A model generated the notes under the pieces. It was not told the origin of the DNA. It saw only the letters and a program-made list of their open reading frames with translations, and searched no databases. DNA of 64,000 nt from Neosynechococcus sphagnicola sy1 (lineage in GTDB: Bacteria; Cyanobacteriota; Cyanobacteriia; Neosynechococcales; Neosynechococcaceae): NCBI RefSeq assembly GCF_000775285.1, contig NZ_JJML01000033.1, forward strand, positions 1-64,000. The letters are read 5' to 3'. Shown here in pieces: positions 47,730 through 57,300 of the stretch (the first letter of the stretch is position 1; each line of letters begins with the position of its first letter). The position numbers and the translations under genes were made by a program.

Positions 47730-49085
47730 TCAGACATGGAAATGGGAGATCCGCACCCCCAGGGAAATCATCGATAAGAACAACATAAACCCTACTCCAT
47801 CCAACATAGTGGTCATCAGTGGGCCGCTAATCAGAGCGGGGTCTAGTTTGAGTCGTGTGAGTGCCATTGGCAGAAAGGTTCCGGCTACGGCTGCAATCAA
47901 CACATTACTCACCATCACCAACCCCGCCACCGGAGCTACCCAGCGCTCCGTCGGATGCGCCCATAGCAAGGACAATAGGGAAAGGGAAATGCCGAGGGCG
48001 ATCGCCGTTCCCATGCCAGCCAGAACTTCCTTGCGGAGAACTTGCCAGGTATCTTTAGGGGTGACTTCCCCGACCCCCAAGCCCCGTACCGTTACTGAGA
48101 GGACTTGAAAGGCTACGTTGCCACTGCTGTTAGCCATAATTGGCATGATCACTGAGATCACAGGGAGCACGGAAATCACGTGTTGGAAGGGGGCGATCGC
48201 ACTGGCTGCCCCGATATAAAGCACAATATTTGCCAAGAGCCAGGGGAGACGTTTCCGCAGAGTGATGTAGGGGGGCGATAGAGCGGCTTCATCCCCACCA
48301 CTAACCCCTGCTAACTTTTGGATATCCTCCGTGGCTTCTTCTTCCAGAATGTCCACCATGTCATCAATGGTGACGATTCCCACTAGGCGATCTTCGCGAT
48401 CGACCACTGGCAAGGCCAAGAGGTCATAGCGCTTCATCAGTCGCGCCGTCTCTTCCTGGGGGGTATCGGTACTAGTTTTAATCACCCGATCGCTGGCAAT
48501 ATCTCGAATCAATACTTCTGGAATGGAAAATAACAATTGCCGAAGGGAAACGACCTGTAATAGCTTGCGGTTGTCGTCGGTGACGTAGGCGTAGTAAATC
48601 GTTTCCTTGTCGCGATCGCTGAGTCGAATCTTGCTCAGAGCCGCCTCAACCGACAACCCCTGGCGGAGCCGCACATACTCGGTGGTCATGACACGGCCCG
48701 TGGTGCCTTCGGCATAGCCAAGAATGGTGGCTGTGGCTTGGCGCTCGGGAGGGCTGAGTTGTTGGAGCAGCCGTTTCACCACCCCAGCGGGCAATTCCTC
48801 AAAGAGCACCGCCCGATCGTCGGGGCGCATGGCCTCAATAATGTGGCAGACTTCAGCTCGGTGTAAGGAACCGAGGAGCTGTTCCCGCACTTCCGGGGGG
48901 AGATATTCAAAAACGCTGGTGGCCTGATCCTTGCTGAGCAAACGAAATGTGATCGCTTGATCTTCTGGCGGAAGTTCCGCGATGTAGTCGCCAACATCAA
49001 TAGCAGGTAAGGAATTCAGCTCCAACTTCAACTGATTTAAGCCAGCAAAATTCCCTAGCGACCCGCAAACTTCTTGGGTGAGCAT
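47730..49085 (-). CDS. mgtE: Magnesium transporter MgtE
   Basis: A 451-residue Mg2+ channel/transporter. N-terminal helical N domain (about 1-135, ELPPEDQAITFRLL, FEELPAGVVKRLLQ), two CBS domains (about 140-260, ending LVGIVTIDDMVDILEEEATEDI in part), connecting helix, and five membrane segments (RKRLPWLLANIVLYIG onwards, with PVISVIMPIMANSSGNVAFQ in part and DGVGFMLFLSM). The acidic CBS/N-domain residues sense Mg2+. The leader upstream (49086-49287) contains three hairpins, so expression may be RNA-regulated. Confidence 0.96.
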   Translation of the reverse strand: MLTQEVCGSLGNFAGLNQLKLELNSLPAIDVGDYIAELPPEDQAITFRLLSKDQATSVFEYLPPEVREQLLGSLHRAEVCHIIEAMRPDDRAVLFEELPAGVVKRLLQQLSPPERQATATILGYAEGTTGRVMTTEYVRLRQGLSVEAALSKIRLSDRDKETIYYAYVTDDNRKLLQVVSLRQLLFSIPEVLIRDIASDRVIKTSTDTPQEETARLMKRYDLLALPVVDREDRLVGIVTIDDMVDILEEEATEDIQKLAGVSGGDEAALSPPYITLRKRLPWLLANIVLYIGAASAIAPFQHVISVLPVISVIMPIMANSSGNVAFQVLSVTVRGLGVGEVTPKDTWQVLRKEVLAGMGTAIALGISLSLLSLLWAHPTERWVAPVAGLVMVSNVLIAAVAGTFLPMALTRLKLDPALISGPLMTTMLDGVGFMLFLSMISLGVRISHFHV

Positions 49086-49169
49086 TTTTTCTCCTCAATT
49101 CCCCTCGCGCCGGGGAAAGGACTCACCAGGCTAGGGGAGACTACAGATTCATTTCAACGTTGGGATGGA

Positions 49170-49244
49170 ATGGACTTCGGTCCATGGAGTCGATAAAATT
49201 CAGCATCGATACCCCCTCGGGGGTATCGCTAGATCTATGCTAGC
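49170..49244 (-). promoter_or_regulatory. Hairpin-rich leader upstream of mgtE
   Basis: Three inverted repeats precede mgtE on its coding side. GCTAG/CTAGC (49228-49244), a perfect 10-base-pair CGATACCCCC/GGGGGTATCG stem with a 2-base loop (49207-49228), and ATGGAC/GTCCAT around a 4-base loop (49170-49185). They could form a structured leader or an attenuator. No match to an M-box consensus was established by eye. Confidence 0.45.
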
Positions 49245-49287
49245 GCTCAACTGACCACGGGGAAAGGGGTTGCCATAAATTTTACCC

Positions 49288-49902
49288 TTAGGGCTTAGAT
49301 ACCGCTGGACTCTGCTTGAGATACCAGCGCCAGGGCGTATCAACGCCTTTCGTCAGACCAATGCGCGTGGTTTGCACTAGGTGAAGGGGTTGCTGTTCCA
49401 AAAGCTCTTGCATGGCAGGAAGACGATGCTCTAACCAGAATCGTCCACCTGGCTGCAATACTTGAGCATTATCGGTCAAATCAATCTGAAGCACCCGACA
49501 GAGTTTTCCAGGTCCTGCGGCTACACGGTGTAGCTGAGCGGGGGGTAAGTCTATTCCAGGGGGTGGGGTTTCCAGCTGCAAGGCTCGAATCAGTACCGCA
49601 CTGGGAATGCCGGTGCGATCTGTCACCACATTGAAGCAGTGGTACATCCCATAAATCAGATATACATAGGCATGGCCTGCCTGCTCGAAAACGATCCAGT
49701 TGCGCGGCGATCGCCCCCGATAGGCATGAAAGGCCGGATCCCCTGGTGCGTAAGCTTCTGTCTCCACAATCACCCCACGGAGCACGTTACCATCGGCAAA
49801 CTGCCGTACCAGGGTGCAACCTACCAAATCGGGGGCCACCTCAGGGGCGGGGCGGCTCAGCCATTCTGGCTCAATCACGGGCGATGCGGCGGGGCAATTC
49901 AT
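49288..49902 (-). CDS. mpg: DNA-3-methyladenine glycosylase (AAG/Mpg family)
   Basis: A 204-residue base-excision repair enzyme removing alkylated purines. Motifs: APDLVGCTLVR, VIVETEAYAPGDPAFHAYRGR (in part; the Glu is catalytic), RNWIVFEQAGHAYVYLIYGMYHCFNVVT (in parts: AYVYLIYGMYHCFN) and AAGPGKLCRVLQI. Length is normal. The segment HAYRGRSPRN corresponds to the DNA-intercalating loop. Single gene; upstream is a small membrane-protein gene on the opposite strand. Confidence 0.95.
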   Translation of the reverse strand: MNCPAASPVIEPEWLSRPAPEVAPDLVGCTLVRQFADGNVLRGVIVETEAYAPGDPAFHAYRGRSPRNWIVFEQAGHAYVYLIYGMYHCFNVVTDRTGIPSAVLIRALQLETPPPGIDLPPAQLHRVAAGPGKLCRVLQIDLTDNAQVLQPGGRFWLEHRLPAMQELLEQQPLHLVQTTRIGLTKGVDTPWRWYLKQSPAVSKP

Positions 49903-50084
49903 ATCTGGTTCGAGGAATGGCTCCCCACCGAAAGCAGAGAGGGAAAGGGATGATCCCCTAGACGTTGAAAAAAATGGAAGTTTCAGCGAGTGGCGACGAT
50001 CTCAGCTTAGAATAGCGGAGATTATTACCTAGTCCTCTAGTTTGCTACTCGTCTGTTAAGTTGTTCAATCCCTGCTGTAACCCT

Positions 50085-50207
50085 ATGGATGTCAAACTGA
50101 TTTTGGTTGTGCTGACAGGAGTTTTTACGATCTCTGCTCTCTTTTTCGGAACCAAGAACGGTTTCTACGACTCTCATAACTATCACGGAAATGGCTCTGC
50201 CCATTAA
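50085..50207 (+). CDS. Conserved small single-helix membrane protein
   Basis: A 40-residue protein: one hydrophobic helix (residues 4-22, KLILVVLTGVFTISALFFG) and a polar tail KNGFYDSHNYHGNGSAH. The tail motif GxYDSxxYxGNGxAH is of a kind I associate with tiny cyanobacterial membrane proteins, but I cannot name the family or the complex. It is transcribed toward rpmA, and a hairpin at 50240 serves as terminator for both. No strong ribosome-binding site is visible. Confidence 0.65.
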   Translation: MDVKLILVVLTGVFTISALFFGTKNGFYDSHNYHGNGSAH

Positions 50208-50239
50208 CTACCCTGATCTGGGTGTCCATTGGCAGCGAA

Positions 50240-50275
50240 AAGCCCCTTGCAATCCTTAGCAGTTGCAGGGGGCTT
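50240..50275. terminator. Bidirectional terminator between the small membrane gene and rpmA
   Basis: Arms aagccccttgcaa (50240-50252) and ttgcagggggctt (50263-50275) pair with one mismatch and a 10-base loop. It lies 32 bases after the 40-residue gene and 25 bases after the rpmA stop on the other strand. Confidence 0.75.
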
Positions 50276-50300
50276 AAAGGTATGCAGCTAAAAACGGAAA

Positions 50301-50597
50301 CTAGCTGAGAGCCAGCACTGGTTCAACGGTTTCAGTTGTCGTCTTGACTGGGTAAACGCTGATTTTTTTCCGACTTTTACCTAACCGCTCGAATTTCACA
50401 ATGCCGTTGATCAGGGCAAAAAGGGTATCGTCACTGCCCCGCCCGACATTATTGCCGGGATGCACCTTGGTGCCCCGCTGACGAATTAAGATATTGCCTG
50501 CAAGCACCGCTTGACCACCATAGCGCTTGACACCAAGGCGTTGGGCGTTTGAGTCACGACCGTTGCGTGTACTACCTGTTCCTTTCTTGTGAGCCAT
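50301..50597 (-). CDS. rpmA: 50S ribosomal protein L27
   Basis: A 98-residue ribosomal protein starting [16 protein letters not shown], with [27 protein letters not shown] (in part: [15 protein letters not shown]) and [11 protein letters not shown]. The N-terminus reaches the peptidyl transferase centre. It has a C-terminal extension with many Val/Thr ([12 protein letters not shown]) typical of cyanobacteria. It follows rplU with 54 bases between, the standard rplU-rpmA operon. Confidence 0.97.
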   Translation of the reverse strand: MAHKKGTGSTRNGRDSNAQRLGVKRYGGQAVLAGNILIRQRGTKVHPGNNVGRGSDDTLFALINGIVKFERLGKSRKKISVYPVKTTTETVEPVLALS

Positions 50598-50651
50598 AAT
50601 TTCCCCAAAATAGTTCTGAAAATCATCCTAAAAGTTGGGAGGGATCCTTAA

Positions 50652-51026
50652 CTAGGCCTCTGCATCAGCCACTGGAGAAGGTTCAACCCCGGTAGCCGTG
50701 GCAGATGAACCGTTGAGTTGAATGGCATCCACCATAATCCTTGTTAGTTCTTGGCGATGCCCCTGTTTCTTACGAGTTTTCTTCTTGGGTTGCATCTTGT
50801 AGACAACCACCTTACGCCCCCGCAGGTGCTGGATCACCGTTGCCTGCACCGTTGCCCCAGAAACAAAGGGCTGGCCAATGGATACAGCGCCATCAAAATG
50901 AGCCAGAAGCACATTCTCCAGGGTTAGCTGAGCGTCAGGTTCAACTGCCAGCCGATTGACATCATAAAAGCGACCCGGCTCTACCCGCAGTTGCTTGCCA
51001 CCCATTTCAATAATTGCGTAAGTCAT
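50652..51026 (-). CDS. rplU: 50S ribosomal protein L21
   Basis: A 124-residue ribosomal protein: [41 protein letters not shown] (in part) and MVDAIQLNG. The ATG at 51026 matches the family N-terminus; the longer frame up to 51095 is not used. C-terminal tail after NGSSATATG is Ala/Pro-rich. First gene of the rplU-rpmA operon, read away from tRNA-Val. Confidence 0.97.
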   Translation of the reverse strand: MTYAIIEMGGKQLRVEPGRFYDVNRLAVEPDAQLTLENVLLAHFDGAVSIGQPFVSGATVQATVIQHLRGRKVVVYKMQPKKKTRKKQGHRQELTRIMVDAIQLNGSSATATGVEPSPVADAEA

Positions 51027-51221
51027 AGATCTCCCTAGAGGATTGCCGTACAGGTGGTTGCCTGAGTAGCTGACGCTTAAACCTGATCCGAGCAAATTTT
51101 ACAGCAGCTTATCATTATCCTCAATATCAAAGCAGGATGTCAAGGTGGTAGATCCGGGACAAACTGGCAGATCCAGGTTGTCACCGCTCAAAAGTTTGTG
51201 ATAAGATAAAAAACTGAATTT

Positions 51222-51295
51222 GGACGCATAGCTCAGTTGGTTAGAGCGCATCGTTGACATCGATGAGGTCACTGGTTCGAGTCCAGTTGTGTCCA
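51222..51295 (+). tRNA. tRNA-Val (GAC)
   Basis: 74 bases. Acceptor GGACGCA (51222-51228) pairs with TGTGTCC (51288-51294, one G-T pair); D-arm GCTC...GAGC; anticodon stem CATCG/CGATG with loop TTGACAT, anticodon GAC at 51256-51258; T-arm ACTGG-TTCGAGT-CCAGT. Discriminator A at 51295. CCA is not encoded. The short minus-strand frame across it is a well-known false ORF. Confidence 0.95.
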
Positions 51296-51305
51296 TTCAT
51301 TAGAC

Positions 51306-52364
51306 TCAACAAATTCTCGGTAATTGCTCGCCACTTAACAGATCGAGAAAGCGGGCTGCACCCAACTTACTGTTGAGAATTACAGCGGGAGGAGAGGATA
51401 AAACCACTTCACCAATTACGCTCGCGATCGCCGCTTCCCCCTCTGCTTCCTGAGTCGATCGCAAAATATCTAAGGCACGATCTGCGTCCTGAGGGGCAAC
51501 AAAGGCCACAAAACGTCCCTCATTGGCAATGTACAGCGGGTCAAGACCGAGTAACTCACAGGCACCTTGCACTTCTTCTAATACGGGAATGGCAGCCTCT
51601 TCTATCGCCAGGGTCAGGCGTGTTGCCGCCATAATCTCATTCAATGTACTGGCTAAACCACCTCGGGTGAGATCCCGCAGACAGTGAAGTTTAACCCCAG
51701 CTTGGAGGAGTGCCCCCACAAGGTGAGTCAAAGGCGCAGAATCACTGATGATAGTGGTTTGAAAATCCAGACCTTCCCGAGCTGCCATCACGGCAATGCC
51801 ATGCCGCCCCAAATCGCCATTAAGGAGGATTAGATCTCCAGGTTGAATAGAACTAGGGGCAATCTTCAGGGAATGTTCGAGGATGCCGACCCCAGACGTA
51901 TTGATAAAGATGCCATCTCCTTTGCCGCGATCGACCACCTTGGTGTCACCTGTAACGATTTGCACTTGGGCGTGATCGGCAGCGGCTTTGATCGATCTCA
52001 CTAGCCGCCAGAGAGTTTCCATCGGCAAGCCCTCTTCTAAAATCAAGCCCAGACTGAGGTAAAGCGGACGGGCTCCAGCCATGGTCAGATCATTTACGGT
52101 GCCATTCACAGCCAGAGAGCCAATATCCCCACCGGGGAAAAACAGCGGATTCACCACATAGGAGTCCGTGGTAAAGGCAATGCGATCGCCTGCTATAGCA
52201 AGGACTGCTGCATCATGGATTTCGCGATCGGGGGAGCCAAAGACCGAGAGAAACATCGTCTCGATCAATTGGTGCATTAATCGTCCACCGCCACCATGGG
52301 CCATCAGAATGGTGGGATATTGCTGCAGAGAAATGGGGCAGGCAAAGGTCATGGGGCTGGTCAC
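51306..52364 (-). CDS. hypE: Hydrogenase maturation protein HypE
   Basis: A 352-residue PurM-like ATPase that dehydrates a carbamoyl group on its C-terminal Cys to the cyanide ligand of NiFe hydrogenase. Seen: [43 protein letters not shown] (in part), [15 protein letters not shown] and the C-terminal PRIC, whose last Cys is the modified residue. It indicates that this organism has a NiFe hydrogenase; other hyp genes are outside the window. The stop lies 10 bases after tRNA-Val on the other strand. Confidence 0.96.
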   Translation of the reverse strand: MTSPMTFACPISLQQYPTILMAHGGGGRLMHQLIETMFLSVFGSPDREIHDAAVLAIAGDRIAFTTDSYVVNPLFFPGGDIGSLAVNGTVNDLTMAGARPLYLSLGLILEEGLPMETLWRLVRSIKAAADHAQVQIVTGDTKVVDRGKGDGIFINTSGVGILEHSLKIAPSSIQPGDLILLNGDLGRHGIAVMAAREGLDFQTTIISDSAPLTHLVGALLQAGVKLHCLRDLTRGGLASTLNEIMAATRLTLAIEEAAIPVLEEVQGACELLGLDPLYIANEGRFVAFVAPQDADRALDILRSTQEAEGEAAIASVIGEVVLSSPPAVILNSKLGAARFLDLLSGEQLPRIC

Positions 52365-52592
52365 TCCATTGAAAACAGCTCAATGTTATCCATCGGATAG
52401 TGCTTGCGATTGCCTGTCCACAATGGATAGTGATACATACAGACAGTAGCAGCCAGCAACTAATGGGGCGTGTCACCGGCGGCAGACAACGTTGAAACGG
52501 AGCCAGAGGTTGCTAATCCGTCCGGTGTTTATCTGGCCCGCCGCCAGTGTCCCAGCGGCTATCGTATCCGCTCTCGCCCCCTATCAACCCAC

Positions 52593-52617
52593 GAAATCCT
52601 CTGTATGAGAGGGTTTC
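52593..52617. terminator. Hairpin downstream of the DUF4253 gene
   Basis: Arms gaaatcctct (52593-52602) and agagggtttc (52608-52617) pair with one mismatch and a 5-base loop. It follows the DUF4253 stop by about 45 bases on the minus strand and is probably its terminator. The rest of 52365-52660 shows no gene; a plus-strand frame there (GVYLARRQCPSGYRIRSR) has no recognised family. Confidence 0.5.
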
Positions 52618-52660
52618 AATGCATTTCCTCTTAACGAACCAGTGCCTAGTAGAGCAATAA

Positions 52661-53059
52661 TCAATCCCACCATAGCGCTACGGTTTTACTGTTGCAGAGC
52701 GATCGCTGGAGCAGCTCCAAGCCATAGTTCTCGTCGGTGAGATCAACGCCCTCCAACAGCTGCCGCAGATCTGCGGGAATCTCCTGTCCGACTTCCTCAG
52801 CCATCTCAATCATGTCGGCTATACAGCCAAAATGCTGATCGATGGTGTCGGGGCAAAATTCATAGATCTCCGCAGAGAGGGCTGTCAAGTCGGCTGGGAG
52901 GCTTTTGAACGTCACGACGACAGCGTCAAATGTGACATCACTGAGTTCGATGCCATAGCTGGTGTCCCAAAGTTTGAGTCGTGCAATAATGTCGTCTGTT
53001 TCAAGGTCATAGTTCGCGGCATCCGTACCCGCTTCTCGCAAAGATTGATACTTATCCAT
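52661..53059 (-). CDS. DUF4253 domain protein
   Basis: A 132-residue acidic protein: ARLKLWDTSYGIELSDVTFD, VTFKSLPADLTALSAEIYEFC, DTIDQHFGCIADMIEMAEE and the C-terminal GVDLTDENYGLELLQRS ... VALWWD. These match DUF4253, a family of unknown function often thought to be immunity-like or stress-related. It follows the flippase gene on the same strand by 48 bases. A frameshifted copy of the C-terminal part is at 58047-58249 beyond the NRPS gene. Confidence 0.8.
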   Translation of the reverse strand: MDKYQSLREAGTDAANYDLETDDIIARLKLWDTSYGIELSDVTFDAVVVTFKSLPADLTALSAEIYEFCPDTIDQHFGCIADMIEMAEEVGQEIPADLRQLLEGVDLTDENYGLELLQRSLCNSKTVALWWD

Positions 53060-53083
53060 AGAATTATCGCTGCCTACGTGAAT

Positions 53084-53097
53084 AACAATACTGATTC
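53084..53097 (+). repeat. 14-base direct repeat, left copy
   Basis: aacaatactgattc, immediately upstream of the DUF4253 start. The identical sequence in the same orientation is at 58261-58274. The pair encloses the flippase and NRPS-like genes. Confidence 0.5.
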
Positions 53098-53107
53098 AAC
53101 CCCCAGA

Positions 53108-54389
53108 TTACGCCTTCTGTTCTTGGAAGACAAAGCGACCCACCCAGAGCGTAAATAGCGGTTGTACCAACCAATGGGTTAGTAGAACTGCACAGGCAAC
53201 CCCAATCACTCCACCTTGGACGCCAATGAGTAATCCGATAGTGAAAATGGCCGTAAATACCATACTCCAGATCAGATTTAATTGGGGACGATCAACGGCA
53301 AGTAATAGCTTCCCCGCTGCTTCAGCAAAGGGTCGAGGGATAGCTGACAAACAAATCAACATTAGAATGGGAATCGCCCCCACCCATTTCTGACCAAAGA
53401 CAATGGGAACATAAAGAGGAGCCAGCGTCACCTGCAATAACACAACTGGAATAATGATCCAGGCAATTGTCTTAAAGCTGTTATAGTAACGCTGTTGCAA
53501 TTCTGCCCAATTCATGCGGATGTCACAAAGATAGGGAAACAGCGCTGAACTAATGGCGTTGGTAAAGCTCAGACTGATTCCCAGCCCTGCATTAAATGCA
53601 AAATAGTACATCCCCAAGGATTCAACACTAATAAACCGAGCCACAATCAGGTAATCTAAATTATTCCTCAGGGTTTCTAGCAATTCAACGCCCAGCAAAT
53701 TTTTCCCAAATACCACTGTCTCCTGCCAGTGCTTGAGTTGAAATTGTTTCGGAGGTCGCCAAGGATGGTTATAGTATTGAATCAGTACCCAAATCGGGCC
53801 AGTCAAAACCTTCGGCAAGATCACCGCCCACATTCCCAACCCCAAGAGGGCAAAGACCGCCGTCATCAGGTTACCAACTGACACTTGTACTGTATTCGCC
53901 AGAGCCGAAATATTGAGGCGGTTTTCTCGACGGATCAACATTGCTTGCACCTGACCAATCGGAATCATCAGGTAAACCAAGGCAATAATGCAAATGGGCA
54001 TAATCAATTGCTGGTCTTTGTAGAACCAAGCGACCGGAAATGATACGAGGCATTGAATGCAGAATAAACCCCCGACAAACGATCCAATTGAGCCAGTAAG
54101 CAGTGTTGGCTAAATCAGCTACCTTTTCGGGTTCAACCTGGATTAACTTGGCACCAATCCCAGATATTGTAAAGACTTGGGTGAATTCATAGACTGTTAA
54201 AACAATGGCTGCTAAACCGTAATCGTAGGGTGTCAAAGCGTGAGCCAGGATAATCGTGGTCACAAGGCGAAAAACACGGATCACTAGTTCACCAGCACTG
54301 AGCCAGCCCAGATTGCGCAGGAATCGGTTGGCAAGCTTCTGTTTGAAGAAATTGAGCAATGCGTTCAAAAGCTTAATCCACTCCCTCAC
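53108..54389 (-). CDS. Polysaccharide/lipid flippase, Wzx (MVF/MATE-like) (one frameshift)
   Basis: About 426 residues, many membrane helices (NLGWLSAGELVIRVFRLVTT in part, AIVLTVYEFTQVFTISGIG, ICIIALVYLMIPIGQVQAML, MWAVILPKVLTGPIWVLIQ, GVIGVACAVLLTHWLVQPLF). The family flips lipid-linked sugars across the membrane (RfbX/Wzx). A C5 run (54069-54073) breaks the frame; one base less reads GLFCIQCLVSFPVAWFYKDQ. It begins with GTG at 54389, overlapping the end of the NRPS-like gene by 17 bases, so the two are translationally coupled. The pair suggests export of an amino-acyl or peptide-modified glycan. Confidence 0.85.
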
Positions 54390-57300
54390 CTACCGCCCGA
54401 TGAATACAAGCCAGTAAATGTTCCGCCAAAACCCTTACATAGGGTTCTGTTAACATATCCGTTACTTCATTATGCCGACCGGGAATATCATAGATTTCCA
54501 CTCCTCCAGTTGCCAGAGCACCCCAGCCCAAGGTCGGATCATTGTGCCACTCTAACGTTCCCTCAGTCGCTCGGAACAAGGTTATTCGGCCTGGGTAAAC
54601 TTGAGGTTGGTAGTCTACGGTGTTGAGAATTTCTCGAACGGGAATTTTCGCAGGCAAGAAGGGTAAATAGCCTCCACTCTTGAGATAGAAACGATAATTC
54701 ATCAGCACAAGCTTCTCAAAGCATGGTCTCGCTGTTCGCTGAATTTTGCCTTTAACTTTAGCGAAAATATAATCCAACTTCTCCTTGAGACTCATATAGA
54801 GAAACTTACGGAGGTGGCGACTGAAGCGATCTCCGACTGGCAGAGTCGGACTCTGATCCAAGGCAGCATCAAACAGTGCCAGTAAGGCCACCTCCTGGCC
54901 TTCTGCCTGAAGCTGCACAGCGATTTCATAGGCTAGAACACCTCCCACGCACAATCCACATAACAAATAAGGCCCGTCCGGTTGCAGAGACCGGATTTCG
55001 CGAATAAAGTGAGCTGCCATGGCCTCGAACTGGCGATAGAGGGGATGCTGACCATCCATGCCGTGGGGTTGTAAGCCGTATACAGGCTGTCCCTGTCCCA
55101 GATACCCCGCCAACTCACGGTAGCAAAGGACATGACCATCTGCTTCGTGAACACAGAACAAGGGTGGGGAACCCTCCCCCGGTTGAATTTGCACCAAGCA
55201 CGACAAGTGTGCTGATGGGATGTGTTGATCCAAAACTCTGGCCAGTTGTTCAACGGTTGAAATCTCTAGCAGCACGTTGATGGGCAATTTTTTGCCGAAT
55301 ACCCTCTCGACCTCCGCAAATAATCTCACCGCCAGCAGTGAATGCCCTCCCAGATCAAAGTAGTTGTCCTGGATGCCAATGGGCTTGACACCTAATAACC
55401 GCTCCCAAATCTTCACCAACCGACGTTCCACAGCATTGCGGGGTGCCTTGAAACTGCCTGACTCCGGTTGTCCATAATCTGGCACAGGTAGAGCCCGACG
55501 ATCAATCTTCCCATTCGGTGTCAGGGGCAGTTGGTTGAGGATCAAAAATGCAGAGGGCACCATATAGTCGGGAAGTTTTTCCCTGAGAAAACGCCGCAGC
55601 TCAGCAACCACAACCTCAGACTTGGTGGGAACGATATAGGCTACCAGATGTTTATCATCTGCTATGTCCTCTCGAACAATGACGACTGTTTGTCGTACTG
55701 TCGGGTGCCCATTGAGCACGGCCTCAATTTCTCCCAGCTCGACTCGGAAACCTCGGATTTTGACCTGATTGTCAGCACGACCGACTAATGAAATGGTGCC
55801 ATCTGGGTTGTATCGACCCAGATCACCTGTCTTGTAAAGCCAATCGCCCGTTATCTTGGTAAACGGATTGGTAATAAACCGTTCCTGGGTCAGGGTGTCA
55901 TCCCCTAAATATCCTTTTGTCAGGTAGGGAGTGCGAATATAAATCTCTCCCAGTTCCCCAATCCCAGCTTGGCGATGGGCAGGATTTAAAATCAACAGTT
56001 GAACGTCTTGAATGCCTCTACCGATGGGGATGCGGCTCTGGGTCGGTAGGTGCTCTCTTCTCTGCTCTTGGGCTGCTGGGTTGGAGACAACATAATATCC
56101 CATCGCCTGGGGTGTTTCCGTAGCTCCGTAGAAATTAACACAGGTGAGGTTGGGAGCCAGGGATTGTATCCACGCCACCTCCTGTCTTCTTAAAATATCT
56201 CCCCCAAAGAAGGCATAACGAAGATGGACATTGGTGTCGCTCACAGCCATTGTTACCGATGGTTCGGTGTCAGCTGCTGGATGCAAAAGCTGGCCCATGG
56301 CAGGGGTTAGGTGGGCGACACTAATCTTGTGCCGCTGCATCCAGGTTGCAAGCCATCCAGGGGCAAATATCTTGTCTGGGTCTGGAATGTAAACGGTTGC
56401 ACCCAAGCTCAGTGGTGTAAAGATGTCCCGCAGCAGGGGATCATGGGACAGACCCGACAACATACTAAAGCGGTCTGATTCGTTCAAATCAAATGTATGG
56501 ATATGCCATGCCAAAAAATGGGAGAGGGGTTTCTGGGTGCCTAAAATTCCCTTGGGCTTGCCAGTGGAGCCGGAGGTAAAGGCAATGTAGGCTAGGTGAT
56601 CCGGATGGCTAGCCATCCCCAAGGGTTCGGGGGAGTAGTCCTGCAAAAGACTACGAGCGGCAGCAACCCCTTGAGGCAATTCCAGGCGACAGAGAGATCT
56701 CTGACTACGCACAGCCGTTTCCAATTCCGGTGGGAGTTTTCCTGCTGCTGCCATCATCAGCCAGCCTTTGGGCTTGGCTAGTTGGCTACAATCGCTGAGG
56801 CGCGAGGCTGGATACTTGGCATCCAGAATCACAAAAGCGGCACCCGCCTTGAGAATCCCCAGCAGTGCCCACACTAGCTCGGCGCTTCGGTGGGCGTAGA
56901 TGGCAACAACATCCTGGGATTGAATCCCACAGGTGTGGAGGTAATTGGCCAGTTGGTTACTCGCTGCCTCAAGTTCGGCGTAACTCCAGGCTTGCAATGG
57001 GTCTGCAACCGCGATCCGTTGGGGAACCCGTTGAGCCTGATGGGAAAATCGACTCTGGAGGGAGCCAAACCACTCACTGGATAGAGATGCAGTGGGATGG
57101 GGCAAGCGAAATTGAGCCTCAGGCGTCACTAAAGAGAAGTCTGAGAGGTTGCCGAGAGGATGCTGCGAAATTTGCTCTAGTAAGTATTGCAGTGTCAAGA
57201 GCATCTCGATCATCCGCTCCGCGCCAAATAACTCGGCGTTATAAACGAATGTCAGCCTAACTGCCCGATTTTTTACTGCTACCTCCAGGGTCAGATCACA

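Noticed and set aside
51099-51296. Minus-strand frame (GLEPVTSSMSTMRSNQLSYAS) as a protein
   Set aside because: It is the antisense of tRNA-Val and a common false prediction over tRNA genes.
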